Positions 1 to 12,329 of a DNA stretch of 64,000 bases are shown one piece after another (position 1 is the stretch's first letter; every line of letters begins with the position of its first letter). The stretch is from contig OY804579.1 of the NCBI GenBank assembly GCA_963680875.1, forward strand, positions 31,295,804 to 31,359,803, written 5' to 3'. Made by a program: the position numbers and the translations under genes. The notes beneath the pieces were generated by a model. It was not told the DNA's origin. It saw only the letters and a program-made list of their open reading frames with translations, and searched no databases. This DNA comes from Bathymodiolus brooksi. Taxonomy: Eukaryota; Mollusca; Bivalvia; Mytilida; Modiolidae.

Positions 1-305
1 TATAGAGGATCTTACATAGATGCTTCCTGCCAAGTTTGGCTCCATATGGCCAAGCAGTTTCAGAGGAAAAGATTGTTTTAACATTAGCCAATCAGAAACA
101 AGAATTGCCCTTGGCGGCCATATTTGTTGGCGGAATGGGACGAAATGAAGAAACTTTATAGAGGACCTTATATAGATGCTTTCTGCCAAGTTTGGTTCAA
201 TTTGGTCCAGTTGTTTCAGAGGAGTAGATTAAAATATGAAAAGTTAACGGACGGACGACAAGTGATGGCAATACCTCACATGACCCTTTGGGTCAGGTGA
301 GCTAA
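1..305 (+). mobile_element. 3' part of a Helitron-like element (copy A)
   Basis: The element enters from left of the window, so only its right part is visible: one and a half core units (GGCGGCCATATTTG, then TAGAGGACCTTATATAGATGC) followed by the right-terminal module. That module runs AAAAGTTAACGG, then GACGGACGA repeats, then AAGTGATGGCAAT, then a hairpin with arms at 275-286 and 290-301 (one mismatch, TTT loop), and stops at CTAA (302-305). The same right-terminal module closes the elements ending at 20022, 20719, 26029, 31377 and 56988. A terminal hairpin followed by CTRR is the hallmark of Helitron-type rolling-circle transposons; the assignment rests on this structure because no Rep/helicase is present. 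Confidence 0.7.
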
Positions 306-1406
306 AAAGACAAAAATGGTTTAAAAAAAAATCTGTCTAATAAGTATTTACCTAAATAACGATATCATGACGTATAATAATTTCTCACCGTAAATGTATT
401 TATTTTATTAAGATATTTATACACATATATAAGAAAAAAGATATAAATTTATTTTTTAAGTACAAATAAATTGGAAGACGGCTTGAAAATCGAAAATGCA
501 AAATAGTTATCTATGTTTATAAGTCTTAGTAAAAGGAGTCTTGAGCAACGGTTTTTTTTCACACCTGTGATAGGTGTATTTGTATATCATGAATGCACGA
601 TGCGACGACATGCTGAGATGGGTGATGTTTTGACAGGTAAACTGTTAAAGAAAAAACGTAGAATACACTAATAAAATATTATTTCACCTATATCAGGACT
701 CCGCAGACTGCCAATTTTCAAGAAAAAAACCCGGGATTTACGGATTTATGACCCATTCGCCATAAACAAAATAAAACTTAAATTTTACTAGTTAATTTTA
801 ATCCAAATTTGCCTTTAAAGAAATAAATGTATAAATTAGAATTATTTACCTGGGTTCGTTTGCCCTACATTTGGCAAACACGTAAAAGAGTAAACGCACC
901 AGATATCGTAAACCGGCAACTGTCTGCAGCAAGTGAAAGGGCCTTGGCATCGATTGTCGCGAGTACATAAGGGACATATTAATATTCACTTCTAGTGCAC
1001 TTAAAACATGGGTACTGCATGTTAATACATTTTAATCATGGATATTATTGTATATATCGTCCGTGACAGCCGTTAACATATCTATGCTTTCCGTACTGTA
1101 TATCACTCATTTACTTCAGCTTTACTAAGATACGCATGTTTCTTTATGCACAAATTTATTGGTTAGCAGAATTTGGGGACGTTTCCTGTTTACATTTTAA
1201 CTATCTGAGAGTGGAGACTCTCACTCCGACCTGGGAGGATTTTGTCGGACAATTTTAAGAGTGAAGTCCGACAAAACTCTGTGTCCGACCTGAGAGTCTG
1301 ATCGTTGATACACTTGGAGGGATCTGTAGTTGATTATACAGCACTATCTACTACATAATGTTTATTTTCATCCCTTACCATTATGAATTTAGAATTACAA
1401 ACTTAC
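306..1406. other. CNOT3 intron sequence, mostly a dispersed repeat
   Basis: This is intron on the 3' side of the last CNOT3 exon in the window (transcript reads right to left). Bases 306-710 are AT-rich with no gene or repeat structure that I recognise. Bases 711-1330 are the inverted partner of 26446-27079. No further CNOT3 exon was found between 1 and 1406. Confidence 0.6.
711..1330 (+). repeat. Dispersed repeat, inverted copy of 26446-27079
   Basis: The stretch matches the reverse complement of 26446-27079 over about 620 bp, for example ACCCGGGATTTACGG near 730 against the complementary run near 27060, and CTTGGAGGGATCTGT near 1312 against its complement near 26450. Both copies contain the paired GTCCGAC / GTCGGAC runs that make a local inverted repeat (1235-1300 here). 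The left copy lacks the BED-finger coding fragment that adjoins the right copy. It is probably a fragment of a DNA transposon whose ends I cannot fix. Confidence 0.7.
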
Positions 1407-1454
1407 CTCATCACTGATTGACTTCAGTCTTTTCCTGTCATTATCATCATTGTC
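1407..1454 (-). CDS. CNOT3: CNOT3 coding exon (7th in window)
   Basis: A 48-bp exon on the minus strand codes 16 residues, DNDDNDRKRLKSISDE. It is preceded by a TTTACAG acceptor and followed by a GTAAGT donor, and its phase (0/0) fits the exon at 2946-3073. The acidic-then-basic stretch followed by Ser/Asp/Glu corresponds to the charged segment after the Ser/Thr/Pro-rich linker in animal CNOT3. The exon is short and low-complexity, so the family call depends on position and phase as well as residues. The next exon lies left of the window. Confidence 0.78.
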
Positions 1455-1544
1455 CTGTAAATGTGAATGAAGAACATTTAAAAGTGTTTTAAAAAATAAT
1501 GGTAATGTTCCTTTAGCATGTTCAACAATCTTAAAATATAAAAA

Positions 1545-2274
1545 CTAGTATTACTGTGAGCACTAAGATATACCCCACATCTGTCCCTATTTCCATAACC
1601 AAAACATTGCTGATTGTTCCGACCAAAAATGAAAGGGACCCTCCTCTCTTCACCGGTAAGCTGCTGATAAAATTTTAAAACATTCTGAGAAACACTACTC
1701 AAGTTATCATACGACATAGGGTAAAAATCCTATTTTCCTTACTATCAAGTCCAATAACTCTGGAACGGCAAAAGTGAAAATCGTCAAAAATGAAAGGGAT
1801 CCTCCTCTTTTCACCAGTAAGTTGCTGATAAATTTCAAAACATTCTGAGAAACACTACTCAAGTTATCATACGACATAGGGTAAACATCCTATTTTCCGT
1901 CATATCAAGTCCAATAACTCTGGAACGGCAAAAGTGATAATTGTCAAAAATGAAAGGGATCATTCTCTCTTCATCGGTAAGCTGCTGATAAAATTCCAAA
2001 ACATTCTAAGAAACACTACTCAAGTTATCATACGACATAGGGTAAAAATCCTATTTTCCGTCATATCAAGTCCAATAACTCTGGAACGGCAAAAGTGAAA
2101 ATCGTCAAAAAAGAAAGGGATCCTCCTCTCTTCACCAGTAAATAGCTGATAATTTTTTTTAAAGATTCTAAGAAACACAACTCAAGTTATCGTACGACAT
2201 AGGATTTGTCTACAGACGGACGGACATGGTGAAACCAGTAGACCCCCCCTACAACTCCGTTGCGGGGGGGTATA
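1545..2274 (+). mobile_element. Helentron-like element, TATACCCC family (copy G1)
   Basis: The left end CTAGTATTACTGTGAGCAC is followed by the subterminal motif GATATACCCC; the inner arm of the 5' hairpin (AGCTCAC) is deleted here compared with the copy at 3145. The core has about four units of 160-161 bp, each with TCACCGGTAAGCTGCTGAT, ACATTCTGAGAAACAC and TACGACATAGGGTAAA. The right end carries GACGGACGGACATGGTGAAACC and a C-run/G-run hairpin ending GGGGTATAA. A terminal GGGGTATA complementary to the subterminal TATACCCC repeats the end-pairing seen in the other elements. It lies in the CNOT3 intron between exons 1407-1454 and 2946-3073. Confidence 0.7.
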
Positions 2275-2466
2275 AAAAGAAAATTATAGGTCATTTTTGA
2301 TGCTAAAACATATATCTCCACCACATTCTTCCATATTTTGGGAAAGATACCATGTAGAAGAGGGAGGGATACATAAATTGTTTTCATAAGCAATGCAGAC
2401 ATAGATATATAAAAAAAAAACAAAAAACCAATATCCACAAATGGTATAACTATAGAATAAATATAA

Positions 2467-2882
2467 CAAGATGAACTGTGAGCTAATACTCACCTATGAT
2501 AGCCCCGCTCTTCGGCAAACAGGAAGTAGGAATCTGACGGATCAAAAAACGCTTCCCACAATATGGGGTACCTATATGAAGCTTGTGAGCAAATATCAGA
2601 TTTCTGCCATCAATAGTTGCTGAGAAAAATGCGACGAAAAATTAGCATATATGTTCAATCTGTATAAAAACCAACTAAGTCGGCAAACAGGAATTAGGAA
2701 TCTGACGGGTCCAAAAACGCTACCCACAATATGGTATACTTATATGATGCTTGTGACCAAATATCAGATTTCTGCCATCAACAGTTACTGAGAAAAATGC
2801 GACGAAAAATATCTTGGACGGACGGAAGGACAGAGGTAAAACAGTATACCCCCCTCCCCCTTCGGGGAGCGGGTGGTATAAA
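2467..2882 (+). mobile_element. Helentron-like element (copy H1)
   Basis: The left end begins AAGATGAACTGTGAGC with a hairpin GTGAGC-TAAT-ACTCAC, then ATGATAGCCCCGCTC. Two core units of about 170 bp follow, marked by GGCAAACAGG and CAAATATCAGATTTCTGCC. The right end is GACGGACGGAAGGACAGAGG followed by a hairpin whose right arm is GGGGAGCGGGTGGTATA. The terminal GGAGCGGG pairs with CCCGCTC beside the 5' hairpin. This is a short version of the element at 34044-37583. It sits within 65 bp of a CNOT3 exon. Confidence 0.7.
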
Positions 2883-2945
2883 AATCTTAATGCTTGTACA
2901 AGTGCATTTGGGAATGAGCTCCACTAAATAAATTGTTTAACCTAC

Positions 2946-3073
2946 CTTGGAATGATTTATAGATAGACTAGGACTAGGTGATGGAGAACTTGAATTTGTT
3001 GATGTTGGAGTTCCCGAAATATTGTCTGTAAAATGATCATCATTTGGTGGTGACGACGCTAACACTTGTGCAC
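2946..3073 (-). CDS. CNOT3: CNOT3 coding exon (6th in window), Ser/Thr/Pro-rich linker
   Basis: This 128-bp exon has a TTCTGTAG acceptor and a GTAGGT donor. With the single G carried over from exon 21879-21984 it codes 43 residues containing VLASSPPN, SGTPTSTNSSSPSPSPS and NHSK. This matches the start of the CNOT3 linker that follows the N-terminal coiled-coil domain (human CNOT3 has VATSPPS and TPTSTTSSSP in the same place). The entering phase is 1 and the leaving phase is 0, both agreeing with neighbouring exons. The linker is disordered in CNOT3 and connects the coiled coil to the C-terminal NOT box. Confidence 0.9.
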
Positions 3074-3144
3074 CTACAGAAAAAATATTCATGCCAGTTA
3101 TATTATGTCATACCAAACATGCTTAATGACAAACAAGATATAAA

Positions 3145-4052
3145 CTAGTATTACTGTGAGCACAGCTCACTAAGATATACCCCCCGCTCCCCACATCTGT
3201 CCAACCTATTTCCATAACCAAAACATTGCTGATTGTTCAAAAATGAAAGGGACCCACCCTCCTCTCTTCACTGGTAAGCTGCTGATAAAATTTCAAAACA
3301 TTCTGAGAAACACTACTCAAATTATCACACGACATAGGGTAAAAATCCTATTTTCCGTCATATCAAGTCCAATAACTCTGGAACAGCAAAAGTGAAAATC
3401 GTCAAAAATGAAAGGAATCCTTCTCTCTTCACCGGTAAGCTGCTGATAAAATTTCAAAACATTCTGAGAAACAATACTCAAATTATCATACGACATAGGG
3501 TAAAAATCCTATTTTCCGTCATATCAAGTCCAATAACTCTGGAACGGCAAAATTGAAAATTGTCAAAAATGAAAGGGATCCTCCTCTCTTCACCGGTAAG
3601 CTGCTGATAAAATTTCAAAACATTCTGAGAAACAATACTCAAGTTATCATACGACATAGGGTAAAAATCATATTTTCCGTCATATCAAGTCCAATAACTC
3701 CGGAACGGCAAAAGTGAAAATTGTCAAAAATGAAAGGGATCCTTCTCTCTTCACCGGTAAGCTGCTGATAAAATTTCAAAACATTCAGAGAAACACTACT
3801 CAAGTTATCATACGACATAGGGTAAAAATCCCATTTTCCGTCATATCAAGTCCAATAACTCTGGAACAGCAAAAGTGAAAATCATCAAAAAAGAAAGGGA
3901 TCCTCCTCTCTTCACCAGTAAGCAGCTGATAAAATTTTAAAAGATTCTAAGAAACACAACTCAACTTATCGTACGACATAGGATTTGTCTACAGACGGAC
4001 GGACATGGTGAAACCAGTATACCCCCCTACAACTTCGTTGCGGGGGGTATAA
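3145..4052 (+). mobile_element. Helentron-like element, TATACCCC family (copy G2)
   Basis: This is the most complete copy of the family. Its left end CTAGTATTACT is followed by a perfect hairpin GTGAGC-ACA-GCTCAC and then GATATACCCCCC. About five core units of 160-161 bp follow. The right end contains GACGGACGGACATGGTGAAACC and the hairpin TATACCCCCC...GGGGGGTATA, ending at about 4052. The core unit matches that of the copy at 1545-2274. No coding sequence is present, so it must be mobilised in trans if at all. Confidence 0.75.
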
Positions 4053-5739
4053 TTAATGTTATATGCTAGTTGTATCATTTCTAATGAAATACACAGAGGG
4101 AAACAAATATATTTCAGGGATACATAAAGATTTTGAAATATGCTTATCAATTCGCATAAAAATCCAAGAACTATCTAATAATCATTGAAGCATGCCAAAA
4201 GTTTTATCACCAAGATGGTAACAAACTAGAGGCTCCCAGGAGCCTGTATAGCTCACCTTGGTATAATAACAACATCAGTCAATAAAACTTGATAACTTCG
4301 GTAAAAACAAATTAACAAATGTAGCCTTCGTCATTGCAGACCCCTTCTACAAAAAAATTTGGGCAGGGGTTCTCCCTTTAATGTAAGTTATCAAAATTGC
4401 TGTAAAAAAAACATATGTCAATGATTCTCAAAATTTAGCTTTTCCTACTTCACATTTTGTAATAGAGTTGCTTCCTATTTGAGTAACCAAAAGCAGTGAG
4501 TCAACAAAAAATGCATTTCAAGAGGAATAACTCTTCACACAGTTGTCGCACATTTTCAACAGGTGGGAAATTTTTTTGTAGATCTTGACATGCTGAACAT
4601 TTTTGCAGTTTAAACTTTCCCTCTATCTCTAATAGTTTTTGAGATATAAGATGATAGTATTAAAATTGAGAACAATAACTCCAAAATGTGTCATGGGATT
4701 TACTTCAAAATTGCAGGGTAGGAAGATCTTGACATGCTGCAAATTTTTGCAATTTAAAATTAACCTTTATCTCTTATAGTTTTTGAAATATAAGACGAAA
4801 AGTATTATTTTTTTTTTTAAATTTGATGAAAAAAGGGCAAGAACTCCAAGATGGGTAATCAGATTTACTTCAAAATTGCAGGGTAGGTTGATCTCGACAT
4901 GCTGCACATTTTTGCAATTTAACATCTATCTCTTATAGTTTTTGAAATATAACACGAAAAGCATTAAAATAAAAAAAAAAATTGATCGAAGGGCCGAACC
5001 GCCGGACACATTTTTGGAAGAGAACCATCCAATGACTATTTCATCAAAATTTTGTTCTTATTGAGCAAATGGTTTCAGACAAGAAGATTTTTATGGGAAT
5101 TTCCCATAGGGTCCCATGTTAAATTAAGTTCGGCTGTGGCGGCCATCTTGGTCGGTGTTCTGAAATGCCGGACACAATTTTGGAAGAGGACCACCCAAGA
5201 ATCATTTCAGCAAAGTTTGGTTGAGATTGGCACAGTAGTTTCAGAGGAGAAGAATTTTTTTTAATTTCATCCCCCCTTTTTTCTAATTTGCATAATCGGT
5301 CAAAATAGGCAAAAGTTCAAAGTTCATAAAAAATCCCGTAATATAGGTTAAAAAGCTCATCATTATGCTTATACAGTTCAAAGTTGGGCACTTTCTGGCT
5401 TAAAATAGAGCAGTTTTGGCCATTTGAAGAAATTTCTATTTTTAGTCATGGCGGCCATCTTGGATACAGGACGGCACTGACGGATACAATTTTCAAAGAA
5501 GACTACCCAAGGTTCATTTCAGCAAAGTTTGGTTGAGATTGGCACAGTAGTTTCAGAGGAGAAGAATTTTTTTTAATTTCATCCCCCCTTTTTTCTAATT
5601 TGCATAATCGGTCAAAATAGGCAAAAGTTCAAAGTTCATAAAAAAATCCCGTAATATATGTTTAAAAGCTCATCATTGTGCTTATACAGTTCAAATTTGG
5701 GCACTTTCTGGCTTAAAATAGAGCAGTTTTGGCCATTTG

Positions 5740-8700
5740 TAGGGACTCCAACGTCATGACGTTACTTATTGGAAAGAGGAATTTCAGTGGTTGACAGTAC
5801 ACTTTTATTTTGCTATATTTCATTTATGCCTTAATGAATTTAAATAAAATCTATATAGTTGTATTCCTTGTTTTTTACTCTTTTTTGTAAATATAAAAAT
5901 GTTTATATTTCGTGATTTTGTTCACTACCACGGCGTCGTAGAAAATCGCGTCTCTTGTACAGTTCGGTGTACAATCGTTGCGACGGCAATGGAAAATTTA
6001 GCTACATGCGTGATCGAGGAGTGAAAGAAACGATGAGCCAATGGATTTTCATTTCTTTAATAGCGACCAATGAACGTGTTGTTTACTCCCGTTTCTAAAA
6101 ATATATTTTTCTTCTTGATATAAACCCGGGAAGTACCTAAACAAATCGATTTTCTGAAAAACATTGTTGAAATTAACCAAAGATCGTAAGTTGAAAGAAA
6201 GAAAAGTATACAGTTGTTAAGTAGAACTATCGATTACCCCTTTCTGTAAGTTTCGTTAAGATTGAAAGCCTGGCTCATCATTTCTTTTACAAAAATAACT
6301 CCGTGACCTTTTACCGATTTTATGACGAAATCCAAAATGGCGACACCCGAGAACGCCGTCAATAAACATCAAGCATTTGGTTGATAAAATCGCGTTTACT
6401 GGGTAATTCGACCCGAACTTTCAACAAAGTTTGCTGTCTCTTAACTCTGCTGTTGGCTTTCAATACCGGAAAGGTATTTATATTTTACCTCTTACTTTAA
6501 ATTGACAAATTCAGTAGTAAAGTTGGAAAAATTCGTTCTATTTATAGAATTTTTTATTTACAAATATTTTATAGGACTGTATCAATGTGCACAATAGTGA
6601 GTAATAAATTTTATGAGATTGTCCTATTTATATGATATGTTTTTATATATTCAAAGTGCCCAGACTGTCTCACACTCATGCAAGACAAGTTTTACCAGAG
6701 CTTGAATTGCCCATTTATGTACAACATTTCAGTTGTGAGAAGGAAAAAAACTTGACCCACCCCTTCAATTATATTTTAATATTTGCTTGATCTTGGCTTG
6801 CATGAACAAAAATTATTGAATTAAAATAAATTCAGATGAAGTTACATTTTTGTATATATTTAAATAAATTTGTGGAGTTTTTATGTTCAACAAAAGACAG
6901 TCTGGACATGTTTATTATTGAAGCATTTGTTATAGTCTTCCTGAAATCTGCTGGACCACCTGTTCTGACCGGCAATATTTGGTTCGGCATGCAAATTTTT
7001 TTACTTAGAAAACCGAATGTCGGGCTAAAAAATATTAAAAGTTTAATACATTAAGCAGACATGTATGAATGGCTTGCAAAATGGTTTGTACAGGCAGAGT
7101 TATTCCAGTTGTCAGATCAAACCAGATACACATTTTCAGTTTTCAGGAAGACTATAAATTGTTAAATTCATTGTTAGGGCCCCACTTCGAGCATGCAGTA
7201 AGTTTTCACTCTGTCGGACCGAGTCTGTCAGTCTGTCAACAATTTTGTAAACACCAAATCCCCAAAAGTATACCGGTAACTGTTACAAACTTGAAAATTT
7301 GTACAATTTTTTGTTTTTAATCATCAATGTAGATGTGCATAGAACTATATTTTGCATGTTTTGTCAAAAAATCACATGTTTTGAAAATCGTTCTTTTAAA
7401 TACAATAGTTTATTAATGACTAATTGTATACATGTACATGTATGATGTATGTCTATCAAATGTGCATGTGGGGCCCTTACTGACATCATTGTCAGTAAAC
7501 TAGTTGTTTTATTTTAATATTTCAGTTTTTGTTTGAACACTTTTGAATAAAGGAATACCAGTAATGGCAGTATTTAACCATGATCAGGGAAGTATAATTT
7601 TAATCCCATCCCCTTAATAACCATTCAAGATTAATTTTTTAAGCTTTTAATAATCATAGAATATGAATGATACATGTAAATCATTTGTAAATTAAGGTCC
7701 TAAAAAAAAAAGAGAAAAAAAGGACATTTTGTACTTGCGACGACTTCTGCATTATAAAAATCTACCATGGACTCATGCAGAGTATTGGGTAAATATATTG
7801 GTGTGCAACAGCTCAGCTTATTTGGAAACCCCTACTGATAAGGAAATTCGCCTCCAGTGGAACGGTATCCACCAGAAGTTTCACCATCACAAAACAAGCA
7901 GTTCTGAAGCAATAAATGCAGAATTAGACTCATTTCTTAGTCATGACTACCACATCCCTGGAAAACAAACTTTACATTCAAAGAAACAGAATACAGAAAA
8001 AGAAGTTGAAGCTCAACAGGAGAAAATGAAAAAACTGAGAGTTGAACTGGTTCAAACCTACTCTTCACTTATTGATGCAAATGAACAAATCCATGAACTA
8101 ATTATTACAAATGCAAACTTAGAGGGAAAATATAAAAAGTGTGAAAATATAGAAAGAGATATAAAACAGAAATGTAAAATTATAAATGATTTGAAAGTTC
8201 AGATAGCTAATTTAAATCTTAGAAATGTAAACAAAAGGTTTAAGAAATGTAGAAAAAATATAGAAAAGTTGCAGGGTGAGGTAAATAGTCAAAGAGACAC
8301 ATATAATAACAGATTGGATATGGTAATGAATGAAAATAATCAACTTGAAAATGATCTTGAAACTCTTAAGTTGAAACTTGATGAACAAAAAATAAAATTT
8401 AGCAAGGCTTCAAAAATGAAAAACTATTACAAAATTTTGATTAATAAAGATTAATTTGAACAAGGACTGATGATTATATAGTTATTGAATTATTTAAAAA
8501 TATCATTTTGAATATATCTTTTAATATTTTCATTCTCGTTTCTAAATGCAATACATTAGTATTAAAAATTTTGCAAAAATAATTGGGAAAAAAAGGGGGG
8601 GGTTGAAGAAATTGAGTGTTTTATGATTAGAAGGCTGTTAATTTACATATATTAATTAATAACATTGAAAATCTTATTGATTTGGCACAATATTCATTTA

Positions 8701-9324
8701 TTGTAACTTTTTTGCTATTTCGTATGCAGAATTAAAAAAATTGTCAATTTCTCTATGTTGAAAATGCTCTTGGCGGCCATTTTGAAATACCATCAACTTC
8801 AAAAGCACTATTCCAAGAGGTTTTAACAGACCTTCCCCCAGTCTTTGCATATATTAAAGCATTTCTCCCAATTTCATTAGTATAACAGACCAGACATAGA
8901 CACAATATCACTATTTTGCACAGTTTTTACACGGTGCCATCGAAAAAATGACTAAGTCCAACATTTTGTGGGGGGTTTTCAGCATGCTCTATTTTCTCAT
9001 TAGATGTAATGTGAAGTTCATATTTCTGTTATAGTTCATGAATGTACTGTTATTTATCAATATTGTTAATCTTATTCATTATAGTTGTCTTTGTTTTTGA
9101 AATAAAATGGTTTAAATATTGAGGAATCAGCTGTCTGTGTGTCAACTTGCCCAAATTTTCCAAATAAAACACATTTTTCGGTGTCTAAAACTTGCCATAT
9201 CTTTGTGAAATGTTGACGGATTTTAAATCCGTTTTTTGTGTTGTTCTTGTCTCTCGGAGTTCTTTAAGAATACTTATTAATCATTTTTATATATTATGCA
9301 TGAAATATTTTGTTGGAGTCCCTA
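5740..9324 (+). mobile_element. 3.6-kb TIR DNA transposon with 7-bp target duplication, superfamily unresolved
   Basis: It starts TAGGGACTCCAAC and ends GTTGGAGTCCCTA, a perfect 13-bp terminal inverted repeat. The array motif CCATTTG is present on both sides (5733-5739 and 9325-9331) but once in every uninterrupted unit, so it is a 7-bp target-site duplication. The interior is unlike the surroundings: a CpG-containing stretch with AAAATGGCGACACC at 6332, several short exon-like frames (near 6655-6750 and 7105-7200, the latter followed by GTAAGT), a 726-bp coiled-coil frame, and AATAAA near 9101. TAGGG ends resemble hAT termini, but hAT duplicates 8 bp; P-type elements use 7-8 bp. I leave the superfamily open. 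Confidence 0.85.
7729..8454 (+). CDS. Coiled-coil protein, last exon of an unrecognised gene carried by a transposon
   Basis: A 241-residue open frame ends at TAA 8452-8454. It opens on TTG and its first methionine is residue 100, so the upstream part is probably an exon reached by splicing, or the real start lies elsewhere. Residues 1-80 are mixed (KNLPWTHAEYWVN, IRLQWNGIHQKFHHHK), and residues 85-235 are a long Lys/Glu-rich coiled coil (QTYSSLIDANEQIHELI, KRFKKCRKNIEKLQGE). Codon use is AT-rich like its surroundings. It is the only long non-repeat frame inside the 3.6-kb TIR element, so it may be part of the transposition machinery or a captured host exon. I recognise no catalytic motif and assign no function. 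Confidence 0.5.
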   Translation: MYLRRLLHYKNLPWTHAEYWVNILVCNSSAYLETPTDKEIRLQWNGIHQKFHHHKTSSSEAINAELDSFLSHDYHIPGKQTLHSKKQNTEKEVEAQQEKMKKLRVELVQTYSSLIDANEQIHELIITNANLEGKYKKCENIERDIKQKCKIINDLKVQIANLNLRNVNKRFKKCRKNIEKLQGEVNSQRDTYNNRLDMVMNENNQLENDLETLKLKLDEQKIKFSKASKMKNYYKILINKD

Positions 9325-12300
9325 CCATTTGAAGAAATTTCTATGTTTAGTCATGGTGGCCATCTTGGATACAGGACGGCACTGACGGACACAATTTTGA
9401 AAGGGGACCACCCAAGGATCATTTCAGCAAAGTTTGGTTGAGATTGGCACAGTAGTTTCAGATGAGAAGATTTTTTTTTAATTTCATCCCCCCTTTTTTC
9501 TAATTTGCACAATCGGTCAAAATAGGCAAAAGTTCAAAGTTCATAAAAAATTCCGTAATATAGGTTAAAAAGCTCATCATTATGCTTATACAGTTCAAAT
9601 TTGGGCACTTTCTGGCTTAAAATAGAGCACTTTTGGCCATTTGAAGAAATTTCTATTTTTAGTCATGGCGGCCATCTTGGATACAGGACGGCACTGACGG
9701 ACACAATTTTCAAAGGGGACCACCCAAGGTTCATTTCAGCAAAGTTTGGTTGAGATTGGCACAGTAGTTTCAGATGAGAAGATTTTTTTAAAATTTCATC
9801 CCCCCTTTTTTCTAATTTGCATAATCGGTCAAAATAGGCAAAAGTTCAAAGTTCATAAAAAATCCCGTAATATATGTTAAAAAGCTCATCATTATGCTTA
9901 TACAGTTCAAATTTGGGCACTTTCTGGCTTAAAATAGAGCAGTTTTGGCCATTTGAAGAAATTTCTATTTTTAGTCATGGCGGCCATCTTGGATACAGGA
10001 CGGCGCTGACGGACACAATTTTGAAAGGGGACCACCCAAGGATTATTTCAGCAAAGTTTGGTTGAGATTGGCTCAGTAGTTTCAGAGGAGAAGATTTTTT
10101 TTTAATTTCATCCCCCCTTTTTTCTAATTTGCATAATCGGTCAAAATAGGCAAAAGTTCAAACTTCATAAAAAATCCCGTAATACATGTTAAAAAGCTCA
10201 TCATTGTGCTTATACAGTTCAAATTTGGGCACTTTCTGGCTTAAAATAGAGCAGTTTTGGCCATTTGAAGAAATTTCTATGTTTAGTCATGGTGGCCATC
10301 TTGGATACAGGACGGCACTGACGGACACAATTTTGAAAGGGGACCACCCAAGGATCATTTCAGCAAAGTTTGGTTGAGATTGGCACAGTAGTTTCAGATG
10401 AGAAGATTTTTTTTTAATTTCATCCCCCCTTTTTTCTAATTTGCACAATCGGTCAAAATAGGCAAAAGTTCAAAGTTCATAAAAAATCCCGTAATATAGG
10501 TTAAAAAGCTCATCATTATGCTTATACAGTTCAAATTTGGGCACTTTCTGGCTTAAAATAGAGCACTTTTGGCCATTTGAAGAAATTTCTATTTTTAGTC
10601 ATGGCGGCCATCTTGGATACAGGACGGCACTGACGGACACAATTTTCAAAGGGGACCACCCAAGGTTCATTTCAGCAAAGTTTGGTTGAGATTGGCACAG
10701 TAGTTTCAGATGAGAAGATTTTTTTAAAATTTCATCCCCCCTTTTTTCTAATTTGCATAATCGGTCAAAATAGGCAAAAGTTCAAAGTTCATAAAAAATC
10801 CCGTAATATATGTTAAAAAGCTCATCATTATGCTTATACAGTTCAAATTTGGGCACTTTCTGGCTTAAAATAGAGCACTTTTGGCCATTTGAAGAAATTT
10901 CTATTTTTAGTCATGGCGGCCATCTTGGATACAGGACGGCACTGACGGACACAATTTTCAAAGGGGACCACCCAAGGTTCATTTCAGCAAAGTTTGGTTG
11001 AGATTGGCACAGTAGTTTCAGATGAGAAGATTTTTTTAAAATTTCATCCCCCCTTTTTTCTAATTTGCATAATCGGTCAAAATAGGCAAAAGTTCAAAGT
11101 TCATAAAAAATCCCGTAATATATGTTAAAAAGCTCATCATTATGCTTATACAGTTCAAATTTGGGCACTTTCTGGCTTAAAATAGAGCAGTTTTGGCCAT
11201 TTGAAGAAATTTCTATTTTTAGTCATGGCGGCCATCTTGGATACAGGACGGCGCTGACGGACACAATTTTGAAAGGGGACCACCCAAGGATTATTTCAGC
11301 AAAGTTTGGTTGAGATTGGCTCAGTAGTTTCAGAGGAGAAGATTTTTTAAAAATTTCATCCCCCCTTTTTTCTAATTTGCATAATCGGTCAAAATAGGCA
11401 AAAGTTCAAACTTCATAAAAAATCCCGTAATACATGTTAAAAAGCTCATCATTGTGCTTATACAGTTCAAATTTGGGCACTTTCTGGCTTAAAATAGAGC
11501 AGTTTTGGCCATTTGAAGAAATTTCTATTTTTAGTCATGGCGGCCATCTTGGATACAGGACGGCACAGACGGACACAATATTGAAAAGGGACCACCCAAG
11601 GATCATTTCAGCAAAGTTTGGTTGAGATTGGCTCAGTAGTTTCAGAGGAGAAGATTTTTTAAAAATTTCATCCCCCTTTTTTCTAATTTGCATAATCGGT
11701 CAAAATAGGCAAAAGTTCAAAGTTCATAAAAAATCCTGTAATATATGTTAAAAAGCTCATCATTATGCTTATACAGTTCAAATTTGGGCACTTTCTGGCT
11801 TAAAATAGAGCAGTTTTGGCCATTTGAAGAAATTTCTATTTTTAGTCATGGCGGCCATCTTGGATACAGGACGGCACAGACGGACACAATATTGAAAAGG
11901 GACCACCCAAGGATCATTTCAGCAAAGTTTGGTTGAGATTGGCTCAGTAGTTTCAGAGGAGAAGATTTTTTAAAAATTTCATCCCCCCTTTTTTCTAATT
12001 TGCATAATCGGTCAAAATAGGCAAAAGTTCAAAGTTCATAAAAAATCCCGTAATATATGTTAAAAAGCTCATCATTATGCTTATACAGTTCAAATTTGGG
12101 CACTTTCTGGCTAAAAATAGAGCAGTTTTGGCCATTTGAAGAAATTTCTATTTTTAGTCATGGCGGCCATCTTGGATACAGGACGGCGCTGACGGACACA
12201 ATTTTGAAAGGGGACCACCCAAGGATTATTTCAGCAAAGTTTGGTTGAGATTGGCTCAGTAGTTTCAGAGGAGAAGATTTTTTTTTAATTTCATCCCCCC

Positions 12301-12329
12301 TTTTTTCTAATTTGCATAATCGGTCAAAA

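Noticed and set aside
6335..6385. ATGGCGACACCC start as the first exon of a gene in the 3.6-kb TIR element
   Set aside because: The frame meets TGA after 15 codons and no good donor precedes it. It may be a promoter-proximal CCAT-type motif instead.
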